Assembly: GCA_009929175.1 (NCBI GenBank)
Contig: SABC01000005.1
Location: forward strand, 1 to 64,000
Length of the DNA: 64,000 bases
Origin: Bacteroidia bacterium
Lineage (GTDB): Bacteria; Bacteroidota; Bacteroidia; Bacteroidales; UBA932
Reading direction: 5' to 3'
Below, in pieces: positions 9,793 through 19,738 of this stretch. Made by a program: the position numbers and the translations under genes. The notes below the pieces were generated by a model. It was not told the origin of the DNA, did not search any database, and saw only the letters and a list, made by a program, of their open reading frames with translations. How positions within the stretch are numbered: position 1 is the stretch's first letter; each line of letters starts with the position of its first letter.

Positions 9793-10764
9793 ATGAAAAC
9801 AATAAAGATTACCACCGCTCAATTCGAAAACCGTTCAGGAGACAAAGGCTACAACCTTGCTGCCATTGAGAGGATTGCAGCCGAAGCTGCTGCAGAAGGT
9901 TCTGATATTGTGGCTTTCCATGAGTGTTCGGTTACCGGCTACACATTTGCAAAAGACCTTGATAAAAAGGATTTGTTAAAGATTGCTGAGTTCATACCCG
10001 GAGGTGAAAGCATAGAAAACCTTACCGAAATTGCAACAGAGTACAACATTGCAATATTGGCAGGTCTTTTTGAAAAGGACAAGGAAAACAACATTTACAA
10101 GGCCCACGTATGTGTGACATCCGATGGCCTTGTTGCCAAACACCGTAAACTGCACCCTTTTATCAACAACAACATTATTCCAGGCAACAGCTACACCGTT
10201 TTTGACCTTAATGGGTGGAGGTGTGGTATTCTGATCTGCTATGATAACAACATAATAGAGAATGTCAGGGCCACCAAGCTCCTTGGGGCTGATATCATTT
10301 TTATGCCCCACGTTACAATGTGTACCCCTTCGGACAGGCCCGGGGCTGGTTTTGCAGACCCAAAATTGTGGAGTAACCGGGAAAACGATCCAACCTCTTT
10401 AAGACAGGAGTTTGACGGGCCAAAAGGGAGGGAATGGCTTATGAAGTGGCTACCCTCAAGGGCTTACGACAACAGTATCTATGCAGTTTTCTCCAACCCG
10501 ATAGGAATGGACCACGACCAGCTGAAAAACGGATGTTCAATGATCCTGGACCCTTTTGGGGACATAATTGCCGAGTGCAGGAACCTTGGTGACGACTATG
10601 TTACTGCCACGATTACCCCGGACAAACTGACAAGGGCAGGTGGTTACCGCTACACCATGGCTCGCCGACCTGGTTTGTACGGTCAAATCATCTCTGCCGG
10701 TCACAATCCTGTCCAAAAGGTTGCATGGATGTCTCACCACGACGGTAAAGACCAGAAAGGGTAA
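9793..10764 (+). CDS. Carbon-nitrogen hydrolase (nitrilase superfamily)
   Basis: KLHPFI (catalytic Lys region), GILICYDNN (Cys nucleophile), early Glu in AFHECSVTGY. Confidence 0.9.
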   Translation: MKTIKITTAQFENRSGDKGYNLAAIERIAAEAAAEGSDIVAFHECSVTGYTFAKDLDKKDLLKIAEFIPGGESIENLTEIATEYNIAILAGLFEKDKENNIYKAHVCVTSDGLVAKHRKLHPFINNNIIPGNSYTVFDLNGWRCGILICYDNNIIENVRATKLLGADIIFMPHVTMCTPSDRPGAGFADPKLWSNRENDPTSLRQEFDGPKGREWLMKWLPSRAYDNSIYAVFSNPIGMDHDQLKNGCSMILDPFGDIIAECRNLGDDYVTATITPDKLTRAGGYRYTMARRPGLYGQIISAGHNPVQKVAWMSHHDGKDQKG

Positions 10765-11584
10765 CGTTCCCGGTAGCTGCTACAACCTCATCAAGCGCTT
10801 GTTGACAAGCCAGCTTATCTTCGAAAACAAAATCTGCAAAAAACTTGTATTCCCACTCTTTACCCGGGAGTGGAAGGGATTGGATCATTGTCATGTTGAG
10901 GTTGTGTTTCGAAAATATGCTCAACACTTTGCACAACATACCAGGCTCATGCCTGAGGGTAAACGATAAAGATGCTTTGTTGTTTTGACCCTTTTTGGAA
11001 ATTGCGTGTTTTGTGTTGCCGGCTCTCTTTTCAATTACCAGAAACCTTGTAAAATTCCGCGGGTTGCTCTCTATCCCCTCCTGGATTATCTCAAGACCAT
11101 AGAGTTTTGCTGCCAGCTCTCCCGCAACTGCCGCAACACCGACAAGCTGGTTATCACGAATAGCTTTGGCAGAAAGTGCTGTATCTTCGCTTTCGGCAAT
11201 CGAGACACCTTTGCTTCTGAGTCTGCTCAAAAAAAGATGGCACTGCCTTAAGGCAATAGGATGTGACCTCACCTCCTTGACATCGTGAAGTGTGGTGCCC
11301 GGGAGGGCCATCAGGTTCTGTACAATCCTCAGATAATGCTCTCCGACTATCTGCATAGAGTACTCATTGAGCAGGAAGAAATTGTGTGATAGTATGCCGG
11401 CTACCGAATTTTCGGCGGCAACAACTCCGTAATCACACCCTCCATTGTCCAACAAAGCAAAAAGATCTTCGAAGGTCATACATGGAACGATATCTATTTT
11501 TTTATCCTTGAAATACTCCCTTGCAGCAGTATCATGGAAAGCTCCGGCAACTCCTTGTATCGCAACTTTGATAATATTTTTCAC
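10688..11584 (-). CDS. pheA: Prephenate dehydratase with C-terminal ACT-like domain
   Basis: VAIQGVAGAFHDTAAREYF, GVVAAENSVAGIL, TRFLVIEKRAG, LSFTLRHEPGMLCKVLSIFSKHNLNMTMIQSLP. Start reassigned to GTG at 11584 (MKNIIKVAIQG). Confidence 0.88.
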   Translation of the reverse strand: MKNIIKVAIQGVAGAFHDTAAREYFKDKKIDIVPCMTFEDLFALLDNGGCDYGVVAAENSVAGILSHNFFLLNEYSMQIVGEHYLRIVQNLMALPGTTLHDVKEVRSHPIALRQCHLFLSRLRSKGVSIAESEDTALSAKAIRDNQLVGVAAVAGELAAKLYGLEIIQEGIESNPRNFTRFLVIEKRAGNTKHAISKKGQNNKASLSFTLRHEPGMLCKVLSIFSKHNLNMTMIQSLPLPGKEWEYKFFADFVFEDKLACQQALDEVVAATGNVTLSGLYRRGETSMQPFGQDCDRQR

Positions 11585-11660
11585 AATTTTGTGGGTTAAA
11601 TGAAAAAAGGGCCCCATAAAGGAGCCCAAAGTTAAGATTTAGTCTGAATACTTGACGCCC

Positions 11661-13016
11661 CTACTCGGTGTAATATCTATAAAACAATGCAATTGACTCA
11701 ATTCCATTGAAAAACTGGCTCAACAGGTAACTCTCGTTGGGAGAGTGTATAACATCCCTCTCCAGGCCAAATCCCATCAAAAGAGGATTGGCATTGAGTA
11801 TCTGCTGGAGATCGGCTAGTACAGGGATGCTGCCACCTCCACGGCTGGGGACAGGATCTATTCCGTACACCTCTCCTATGGCCCTTGCTGCCGATTTATA
11901 AACATTTGAAGATATGGGACATAAGAAACCCTGGCCACCATGGTGAGGTGTAACCTTTACTTTGACTCCTTTAGGTGCCAACGACAAGAAGTGCTCTTCG
12001 AAAAGTTTTGCAATTTTCTTGTTGTCCTGGTTTGGCACTATCCTCATAGAAATCTTGGCAAATGCTTTGGAAGGGAGAACCGTTTTTGCACCTTCGCCGG
12101 TATAACCTCCCCAAATCCCGTTCACATCGAGGCATGGACGTATTCCGGTCCTCTCCATGGTTGTGTAGCCCTCTTCTCCGGTAACTGAATCGACATCCAG
12201 GAATTTTTTGAATTCATCTTCGTCAAAAGGAGCCCTGCCTAGCATCTCCCGTTCTTCTTTGGTCAGTTCCACCACATCGTCGTAAAATCCTTTTATGGTA
12301 ATCCTTCCTTTATCGTCTATGAGTTTATCAATCATTCCTGCAAGGACATTAATCGGGTTAGCTATAGCACCACCGTAATGACCAGAGTGAAGGTCTTTAT
12401 TTGGTCCTGTCACCTCAACCTCCATATATGACAGACCTCTCATCCCTACATTAATTGATGGGATCTTTTCATCTATCATTGTGGTATCCGACACAAGGAT
12501 ATCATCGCAGGAAAGCATATCCTTGTTTGCAATAGCCCATTCGGGAAGGCTTGGCGAACCAATCTCCTCTTCTCCGTCTATTATGAACTTGACATTGCAA
12601 TTCAGCTGGCCTGTCCTGACCAGGTACTCAAATGCCTTTATATGCATAAAACCTTGGCCTTTGTCGTCATTGGCCCCTCGGGCATAAATCGCACCATCCC
12701 TGATCTGAGGTTCGAAAGGTGGTGTTGTCCACAGGTTGAGCGGGTCTGCCGGCTGGACATCGTAGTGGGCATAAACCAAGATTGTAGGTTTGTTCTTGTC
12801 GATGATTTTTTCGGCAAAAACAACAGGGTGTCCTTTGGTAGGGTAAACCTCTGCCCTGTCACAGCCAGCTGCCAAGAGAACCTCTGCATACTTTGCTGCA
12901 GCCTTCTCCATATCGGGTTTGTGTTGTGCCATGGAGCTAATCGAAGGAATCCTGAGCAGCTCGAATAATTCATTGAGGAAACGATCTTTGTTTTCCTGGA
13001 TATAATTCTTAATCAT
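11661..13016 (-). CDS. M20 family dipeptidase
   Basis: ILVYAHYDVQPADP, YARGANDDKGQG, IDGEEEIGSPSL motifs. Confidence 0.92.
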   Translation of the reverse strand: MIKNYIQENKDRFLNELFELLRIPSISSMAQHKPDMEKAAAKYAEVLLAAGCDRAEVYPTKGHPVVFAEKIIDKNKPTILVYAHYDVQPADPLNLWTTPPFEPQIRDGAIYARGANDDKGQGFMHIKAFEYLVRTGQLNCNVKFIIDGEEEIGSPSLPEWAIANKDMLSCDDILVSDTTMIDEKIPSINVGMRGLSYMEVEVTGPNKDLHSGHYGGAIANPINVLAGMIDKLIDDKGRITIKGFYDDVVELTKEEREMLGRAPFDEDEFKKFLDVDSVTGEEGYTTMERTGIRPCLDVNGIWGGYTGEGAKTVLPSKAFAKISMRIVPNQDNKKIAKLFEEHFLSLAPKGVKVKVTPHHGGQGFLCPISSNVYKSAARAIGEVYGIDPVPSRGGGSIPVLADLQQILNANPLLMGFGLERDVIHSPNESYLLSQFFNGIESIALFYRYYTE

Positions 13017-13031
13017 ACTAATATGTGTTTT

Positions 13032-13487
13032 TTATAATGTAAATCTGACTGTGAGTCCAAAATTGTCCGGTTTGAAACCGGCATTTGTAATGATCTGTAC
13101 TTTTGGGTTCCAGTCAAATGCAAGCACTACAGGTACGTTATGGAATTTGTATTCTATCCCTACCATTCCGTCTATAGCCATCAGAAAGCCGCTGTTGTCG
13201 CCAACGTATATACCGGCAGATGCTCCAGGTCCGGCGTACCAAGACAACCCGTCAACATCAATATTGAAATGGAATTGGTAGATCCCTGTCACTTTTAGTT
13301 TCATCTGGTCCTTTTCCAAAATATCCAGGTCCAGTATTCCCTCTATTGCCCTGTCCGGATTCATGAATTGTTTGTAACTGGCACCAATGCTTGAGCCAAT
13401 CCTCAGACCAATCGCCTTTGTGTAGTCCTGTGCAAACAATCCCCCTGCAAACAGGGAAATTAAAAATACAAGAAATGTCTTTTTCAT
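13032..13487 (-). CDS. Small secreted/outer-membrane beta-barrel-like protein
   Basis: Signal peptide MKKTFLVFLISLFAGGLFAQ; amphipathic strand pattern; C-terminal GLTVRFTL. Confidence 0.65.
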   Translation of the reverse strand: MKKTFLVFLISLFAGGLFAQDYTKAIGLRIGSSIGASYKQFMNPDRAIEGILDLDILEKDQMKLKVTGIYQFHFNIDVDGLSWYAGPGASAGIYVGDNSGFLMAIDGMVGIEYKFHNVPVVLAFDWNPKVQIITNAGFKPDNFGLTVRFTL

Positions 13488-13523
13488 AAAATAATCTATT
13501 TAAATTACTAATTTTAAATGCTT

Positions 13524-14360
13524 TTAGAAATAATTAACATCGTGCTCCTCCAACTTTGAAAGCAGGTTGTTGGCAAGCCTGCTGGCTCCTATCCTAAATA
13601 GCATACTATTTAACCACTGATCACCCAAAATTGTTTGGACTATTGAATAATAAAGTACTGCATCTTCGGGGGAGACTATGCCTCCGGCTGGTTTAAAACC
13701 AACTTTCTTCCCGCTTTTTTTGTGGAAATCGGCAATGGCAGTACACATGGCAATGGCAGCTTCGGGTGTTGCTGCCGGTTCAGTTTTGCCGGTAGAGGTC
13801 TTGATAAAATCGGCACCATGTTCCATAGCCAACATAGAGGCGTTGTAGATCATTTGCTCATCACCGATTGAACCGCTTTCCAGGATGACCTTTAGGTGTG
13901 AATCGCCTATTGCCCCTTTTATCCGGGCTATCTCTTTCCCTGCTCCGTCCAGGTCGCCCTCTAGGAATTTACCAAGCGACAAGACAATATCCACTTCGTC
14001 AGCGCCTTGGGCGGCGGCCATTTCGCATTCGGCCACTTTGATGGATGTAAAGCTCTGAGAACTTGGGAACACCCCCGCAACTACAGCGATTTTCACCTCT
14101 GTATCCTTCAAATGCTCTTTTACTACCGAAGCAAAGTTCGGAAAGACACAAATTGCAGCCACTTGAGGCCTTCCGGGGAATTCGGCTTTAAAACGATTGA
14201 CCTTGTTTGTCATCTTGACTATTTTCGAAATAGTGTCGGTGGTGTTTAGTGAAGTGAGGTCTATCATTGAGAGGGCTTTTGCATATACACCTGCATTCAT
14301 GTTGCTCTTTGCAACATTGGTGGCAACCCTTAGGTTATCTTTAATATTAATCTTTGTCAT
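13524..14360 (-). CDS. deoC: Deoxyribose-phosphate aldolase
   Basis: AAICVFPNF, GADEVDIVLSLG, GADFIKTSTGK, KVGFKPAGGI. Start trimmed to MTKINIKDN; TAATG coupling to dtd. Confidence 0.92.
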   Translation of the reverse strand: MTKINIKDNLRVATNVAKSNMNAGVYAKALSMIDLTSLNTTDTISKIVKMTNKVNRFKAEFPGRPQVAAICVFPNFASVVKEHLKDTEVKIAVVAGVFPSSQSFTSIKVAECEMAAAQGADEVDIVLSLGKFLEGDLDGAGKEIARIKGAIGDSHLKVILESGSIGDEQMIYNASMLAMEHGADFIKTSTGKTEPAATPEAAIAMCTAIADFHKKSGKKVGFKPAGGIVSPEDAVLYYSIVQTILGDQWLNSMLFRIGASRLANNLLSKLEEHDVNYF

Positions 14361-14836
14361 TATTGTTGTATTTCTTTTTTTACTCCAAGATTTTCCATTG
14401 TATCTATCCATATTGTAACAGGTCCGTCGTTCAACAGGGAGACCTTCATGTCTGCACCAAAAACCCCGGCAGGTACTCTTCTTCCCAATGAGAATTCTAG
14501 TGATTGGTGGAACTGGTTGTAAAGGGGAATTGCAACAGACGGAGGTGCCGCTTTGATATAAGAAGGTCGGTTTCCTTTTTTTGTGGAGGCATGAAGTGTG
14601 AACTGGCTAACTAAAAGCAACTCCCCTCCCGTTTCCAGCAACGACTTGTTCATCACCCCGTTTTCGTCGTCAAAAATCCGGAGGTTCAATATCTTTTTGA
14701 CAGCATAATCCAAATGTTGCCGGGAATCGGCCTCCTCAAAGCCGGCCAACACAAGCAACCCAACTCCTATCGAACCGGTCAGCACCCCGTCCGAGACCAC
14801 GGAAGCTTCCTTTACCCGTTGAATCAACACTCTCAT
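14360..14836 (-). CDS. dtd: D-aminoacyl-tRNA deacylase
   Basis: MRVLIQRVKEASV, LLVSQFTLHASTKKGNRPSY; the C-terminal motif reads FGADMKVSLLNDGPVTIWID. Confidence 0.95.
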   Translation of the reverse strand: MRVLIQRVKEASVVSDGVLTGSIGVGLLVLAGFEEADSRQHLDYAVKKILNLRIFDDENGVMNKSLLETGGELLLVSQFTLHASTKKGNRPSYIKAAPPSVAIPLYNQFHQSLEFSLGRRVPAGVFGADMKVSLLNDGPVTIWIDTMENLGVKKEIQQ

Positions 14837-14846
14837 CTCTTTCTAT

Positions 14847-15620
14847 TTATCCACTTACCGAAACCTTGTATCCCTGCGCCCTTAAAGGTGCGGCAATCTC
14901 TTCCATTTGGGATACGGAAACCTTTTGCAAGCTCTTGAGAGGAGTCTCCCTGTCAATTGTGTATATCATGATTTCCCTCGGATAGATACGTCCCACAAGC
15001 TTGTACCAGGCCTCAACCTCCTCCGTGGTAGTGTTGTCAATTATTCCATCCGGAGATTCTCCACGGAGGAACATTGTCTGCAAAACAAATTTACCTTTGA
15101 AAGGGGCAAGCATAGCAACCATGTTTTCTACAGAATAGTTGAACATTGGCCTGTCGATTGCGTACACTGTACCGTCAAGCGCCGAATCAATTTTGATGAT
15201 TGCATTGTCTACTTTAAGCAGAGCCTCAGCAACATCCTTTACACCAATCCTGGATCCGTTGGTCAACACAGAGACCTTGGCTTGCGGCGCAAATTTTTCC
15301 CTTAACTCTAGTGTTTTAACGATTATTTTGGAAAACTCCGGGTGCAGCGTAGGCTCTCCGTTTCCCGAAAAAGTAATTGTATCAATATTTCCAATACTTG
15401 GATCATGGTTTTTAAATTTGGCTTCCATGGCATTTGCAACCTCCTCCCGGGTCGGCAAGCAGAGATCCCCTTTTCCATCTTTATTGAAACCGCATTCACA
15501 GTAAATACAGTCGAAGTTGCACCATTTTCCGTGCAGAGGCAGTAAATTTACTCCCAGAGAAACACCCAGCCGCCGGCTTTTGATGGGTCCAAATACAATT
15601 TCGTTGAATAAAATAGTCAT
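14847..15620 (-). CDS. Radical SAM protein
   Basis: CNFDCIYCECG (CxxxCxxC) and TFSGNGEPTLHPEF. Confidence 0.9.
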   Translation of the reverse strand: MTILFNEIVFGPIKSRRLGVSLGVNLLPLHGKWCNFDCIYCECGFNKDGKGDLCLPTREEVANAMEAKFKNHDPSIGNIDTITFSGNGEPTLHPEFSKIIVKTLELREKFAPQAKVSVLTNGSRIGVKDVAEALLKVDNAIIKIDSALDGTVYAIDRPMFNYSVENMVAMLAPFKGKFVLQTMFLRGESPDGIIDNTTTEEVEAWYKLVGRIYPREIMIYTIDRETPLKSLQKVSVSQMEEIAAPLRAQGYKVSVSG

Positions 15621-15637
15621 TTCCTTGAATAATTTGG

Positions 15638-16825
15638 TTAAACCAGCCTCACCGTCTTGCTTTTGGTTGTAAGCTGCATTTTTTTCCAGTCAATATCGCT
15701 TATAAGTACAATCCCCGGTTTTTTCCCGGGTTCTATGGATCCCAGGTTGCTCTCCTTGCCCAGGAATCTTGCTCCGTTGATAGTAGCCCATTCGATTATC
15801 TGTTCGAGAGGTATCGAGGGATAGTAGTCGTGGAGGCATTTGATCTCTGCAGCCATTGAAAGCAGATCGTTGGACGAAAGGGAATCTGTACCCAATGTTA
15901 TCACAGCTCCCTCTTCCATCATCATGGCCAATGGAGGCAGTGACTTATGAATAAACAAGTTGGAAAGAGGGCAAATTGCCCAGTACAAATTTTTGACAAG
16001 ATTGATTGCCTCCTTCACACTCTCCCTGGTGGCAGAAGTATTGTGAACAAGTAAAATTCTTTGATCCCCTACCTGTCCGGCATTTTTGAGCCTTTCCAGA
16101 AAGTAGAACAGTGAAGGCTTCCCGGTTATGGGCGGAGTGCTCAATGAGCGGCTGCGATACTCCTCTGCAAGAGGCCCTTGTCCTGAGATCAAAAGCTCCT
16201 CCTCCTCCCAACTCTCCTGATTGTGGTATGAGAGCCATCCTGCACTCAGGGCATGCGCCGAAACCTCTTCCAGCAACTTGGGGCTCATTGTATAACAAGA
16301 GTGCGGGGTAGGAGCAGCATCAATCCCTGCAATGGTTGCTTTGGCATTGAGTTCAACCACTCCTTCCACAATGGAGCTGGCAGAGTCTGGTTCGGTTCCA
16401 AACACCTCAAGGAAAGTCCTTGTATACATTTTGGAATTAGCCTTGGCAATAAAGCTCTCTTCACAATTACTGATATCGGCCATTGCAGAAACACCCGATT
16501 CGTAAAGCTGGTCCATCTGCTGTGACAATGCATGGATCCTCTCCTCTTTTGGGGAGCTCTCCCTGAGACTGTTTATCTGCCTGATGAAGCCAGCCATACC
16601 CGACCCTTTGCAGAACCTGCCCTTTAGATGGGAAAGTTCTATGTGGCAATGGGAGTTTACAAACCCGGGGACCAACAATCCGTCGTAAAACTCAGTACTC
16701 TCCTCCTCGTGCTCCATTTGCCTTACCTCGAGGACAGTTCCGTCATCGTCTAGTACTACCAGCCCTTTTTTCAAAGGTTTCCCGCAATTTGAGGGTATTA
16801 TGCAGTGTGCGGCGATCTTTCTCAT
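15638..16825 (-). CDS. Amidohydrolase (chlorohydrolase/deaminase-like)
   Basis: LVPGFVNSHCHIELSHLKG, TPHSCYTMSP, LGTDSLSSNDLL, GIVLI. Confidence 0.88.
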   Translation of the reverse strand: MRKIAAHCIIPSNCGKPLKKGLVVLDDDGTVLEVRQMEHEEESTEFYDGLLVPGFVNSHCHIELSHLKGRFCKGSGMAGFIRQINSLRESSPKEERIHALSQQMDQLYESGVSAMADISNCEESFIAKANSKMYTRTFLEVFGTEPDSASSIVEGVVELNAKATIAGIDAAPTPHSCYTMSPKLLEEVSAHALSAGWLSYHNQESWEEEELLISGQGPLAEEYRSRSLSTPPITGKPSLFYFLERLKNAGQVGDQRILLVHNTSATRESVKEAINLVKNLYWAICPLSNLFIHKSLPPLAMMMEEGAVITLGTDSLSSNDLLSMAAEIKCLHDYYPSIPLEQIIEWATINGARFLGKESNLGSIEPGKKPGIVLISDIDWKKMQLTTKSKTVRLV

Positions 16826-17399
16826 CCTTAAATGTAATATATTGTGTTCTTATGCTATCCTTTTGGAAATTGTTTTGCCACCACTTTACCATTTGGGGTG
16901 TTTCGTAGATATGCATCAGTGAATCGTTGTAAATGACCTTTAAAACAGGATGGGTATTGGGGGAGACTATCCACCGGAAGGCCCTTTCCCGGCCCAGGGT
17001 ATGCTTAATTGTCGTTGAATCCGAAAGAATTTCCAAAAAACGTGCTTTGTGCAGCTCCTCCCTGCTTTTGGTCTCTATTGCCGACTTGACAACAGCCTGT
17101 TCTTCCTGGACAATAGCCAAGGCCTCCTGGTAAAACTGCTTGAGTTTGGATGGCCTCCACAAATGGTGTTCAATTGTATTTATCAGCTGCTCCGAAGTGT
17201 AGCCGTAGTTATTGAGGACACTTTCGTATATCCTGGTAGTGTCGGATTTGAGGGTCAGCATATAATCCGAACTCATGTACCTGTCGGTTTTATATATCTC
17301 GGCAATGATGCGCGGCATATCATTGTCGGGAATCAGCCCCCGGGAACAGGATACAATCAGTAAAGAGAGCAGTAAAAAAGCGACTCTAAAATAGTTCAT
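16743..17399 (-). CDS. DUF4296-like lipoprotein
   Basis: Lipobox MNYFRVAFLLLSLLIVSC; MPRIIAEIYKTDRYM and YGYTSEQLINTIEHH resemble DUF4296 proteins. Confidence 0.7.
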   Translation of the reverse strand: MNYFRVAFLLLSLLIVSCSRGLIPDNDMPRIIAEIYKTDRYMSSDYMLTLKSDTTRIYESVLNNYGYTSEQLINTIEHHLWRPSKLKQFYQEALAIVQEEQAVVKSAIETKSREELHKARFLEILSDSTTIKHTLGRERAFRWIVSPNTHPVLKVIYNDSLMHIYETPQMVKWWQNNFQKDSIRTQYITFKDEKDRRTLHNTLKLRETFEKRAGSTRR

Positions 17400-17438
17400 A
17401 CTTAACATATCGTTCCTGCAAAGTTAATTTTTTATTGT

Positions 17439-17446
17439 TATTTTTG
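17439..17446 (+). promoter_or_regulatory. -7 element (TATTTTTG) upstream of purD
   Basis: TAnnTTTG match 13 nt before ATG. Confidence 0.55.
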
Positions 17447-17459
17447 CCCAAAAATAGAT

Positions 17460-18731
17460 ATGAGAGTTCTAATAATCGGAGGGGGCGGAAGGGAAAATGC
17501 CATTGCATGGAAAGTTTCACAGAGTAATTTGCTTACCTCCCTTTTTTGTGCTCCAGGCAATCCCGGCACATCTGGAATCGCTCGCAACCTAGAGATAGAT
17601 TTGAAGGATTTCAACTCCATAAAAGAGGCAGTAACCACCCATAACATAGGTATGGTGATTGTTGGGCCCGAAGAGCAGTTGGTTGACGGTCTCCGGGATT
17701 TCTTCGAAAATGACTCTCAGTTGAAACATGTTATGTTTGTTGGTCCAGGAAAGGAAGGTGCACAACTGGAAGGCAGCAAGGATTTTGCCAAAGAGTTCAT
17801 GAAAAGGCACAGTATACCTACAGCTGCCTACAAAACATTTACTGCAAACGAAATGGATCACGCCAGGAATTTTTTGGCAACCCTCTCACCCCCTTTTGTT
17901 TTGAAGGCAGACGGTCTTGCGGCCGGGAAAGGGGTGATAATCCCAGACAACATTGATGATGCCCGGATTGCTGTTGACCAGATTCTTGGAGGCAAATTCG
18001 GGAGTGCCGGCAACAAGGTAGTAATCGAAGAATTCCTGCACGGCATAGAGTTATCTGTTTTTGTGCTCACAAACGGAAAAGAGTACATGATCCTGCCAGA
18101 AGCCAAGGACTACAAAAGAATTTGGGATGGGGACAAAGGTCCCAACACCGGAGGAATGGGAGCTGTATCCCCGGTACCGTTTGCCGGCAAAGAATTCCTG
18201 GATAAGGTAGAAAAACGGATAGTGAAACCGACCCTTGAAGGGCTGAGCAAAGATGGCATCAGCTACAAAGGTTTTATCTTTATCGGTCTGATGAATTGCG
18301 GAGGCGACCCCTATGTTATCGAGTACAATGTGAGGATGGGCGATCCCGAGACAGAGGCAGTCATGCCTCGTATAAAAAGTGATCTGCTGTCACATTTGAT
18401 AGCCATGGAAAACGGGGTTCTCTCCAATGAAATACTGGAGATAGATTCACAAACAGCAGTAACTTTGGTCATGGTTTCGGACGGATATCCCGGAGATTAC
18501 AAAAAAGGAATCCCTGTGGACCTTTCAAAACTTACAGGAGACACACTCCTTTTCCACTCAGGGACAAAGGAAAAGGATGGCAAACTTGTAACATCCGGAG
18601 GGAGGGTTTTGGCCTTGACTCATGTTGGCACCTGTATCAGCGAATGCCGGGAAAAACTTTACAAGACAGCTGCCAGCATTGGATTCGACGGTTGCTCCTA
18701 CCGCAAAGACTTGGGATTGGATTTGAATTGA
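17460..18731 (+). CDS. purD: Phosphoribosylamine--glycine ligase
   Basis: MRVLIIGGGGRENAIAWK, KADGLAAGKGVII, NTGGMGAVSPV, EYNVRMGDPETEAVMPR. Confidence 0.97.
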   Translation: MRVLIIGGGGRENAIAWKVSQSNLLTSLFCAPGNPGTSGIARNLEIDLKDFNSIKEAVTTHNIGMVIVGPEEQLVDGLRDFFENDSQLKHVMFVGPGKEGAQLEGSKDFAKEFMKRHSIPTAAYKTFTANEMDHARNFLATLSPPFVLKADGLAAGKGVIIPDNIDDARIAVDQILGGKFGSAGNKVVIEEFLHGIELSVFVLTNGKEYMILPEAKDYKRIWDGDKGPNTGGMGAVSPVPFAGKEFLDKVEKRIVKPTLEGLSKDGISYKGFIFIGLMNCGGDPYVIEYNVRMGDPETEAVMPRIKSDLLSHLIAMENGVLSNEILEIDSQTAVTLVMVSDGYPGDYKKGIPVDLSKLTGDTLLFHSGTKEKDGKLVTSGGRVLALTHVGTCISECREKLYKTAASIGFDGCSYRKDLGLDLN

Positions 18732-18741
18732 CTTTGGACTT

Positions 18742-19731
18742 ATGGCAACCGGTGACTATCAATATAAATTTGTCTGTTCCCCCCTTTTCTTAGGGCTCTA
18801 TATGTTATCGCTTTTAGTCACTTCGCTGTACCTGAGCGGCTCGGCATACTCCCCGCCTCAGCAGATCTGGATACCACTTTTAAGTGGTTTCACCGATCCA
18901 TCATTCTATTCAGCCTCTACATCTGTACTGCTCACTCTTGCCATAACCGGCGTCTCTGCGACAATTGTGTTCATGATCAACAGCAATTACCTTGGAAACG
19001 AAAAGAAGTCAATCACACTTATACTACTGTACCTTATCATTGTGATGACAGTCCCCGGAACAATATTCCTTCGTGGAAGTACCCTTGCTGCCCCTTTTTT
19101 CTTAATGGCCGTATACAATGCAATCAAAACCAGCGAGAGCGAAAAAAGCATTTTCAACGCAGGGTTCCTCACCGCTGCGGCATCCCTGTTTGACCCACAT
19201 ATATTGGCTACCCTTCCCTTCATTTTCTATTTCACTTTGGTAAGCAGTTCTTTTTCTTTTCGCAGTATTGCATTGTTCATGACTTCGGTATTCCTCCCTT
19301 TTCTGTTTCTTTTCGCTCTGAGGTACATAGTCTTTGACGACGCACTACTTTTTGCCGAACTATTCAAAGACCATTTGTTGTCGGCATCATCCCCGACAAT
19401 CAAGATAGAGAGTGTTGCAGACCTTTTCCTGGTCCTCTTTTCGTTTTATCTTGCGTACAGGGCTGTCTCAAACCTGCTTGGAAGGCTTAGCACATTTAAA
19501 ATAACCAACGCCTTAACTATCACCAGATTCACGGTTGTACTGGTGGTTTTTCTGGTACTTGCAACAATCAATCCCGATTTACAGGACGGATTCATGTATT
19601 TGCTGGCCATACCATCGGCCTTCATACTAAATGAATATCTAAGCAATTCCCGGGACGACAAAATAAAAAGAGTAGAATTATTAATCCTACTCATTTTGAT
19701 TTCTGTTTCCAGAGTATCTGAATTCCTTTAG
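18742..19731 (+). CDS. Polytopic membrane protein of unknown function (DUF6427-like)
   Basis: About 10 hydrophobic segments; located directly after purD. Confidence 0.55.
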   Translation: MATGDYQYKFVCSPLFLGLYMLSLLVTSLYLSGSAYSPPQQIWIPLLSGFTDPSFYSASTSVLLTLAITGVSATIVFMINSNYLGNEKKSITLILLYLIIVMTVPGTIFLRGSTLAAPFFLMAVYNAIKTSESEKSIFNAGFLTAAASLFDPHILATLPFIFYFTLVSSSFSFRSIALFMTSVFLPFLFLFALRYIVFDDALLFAELFKDHLLSASSPTIKIESVADLFLVLFSFYLAYRAVSNLLGRLSTFKITNALTITRFTVVLVVFLVLATINPDLQDGFMYLLAIPSAFILNEYLSNSRDDKIKRVELLILLILISVSRVSEFL

Positions 19732-19738
19732 GGAATAT

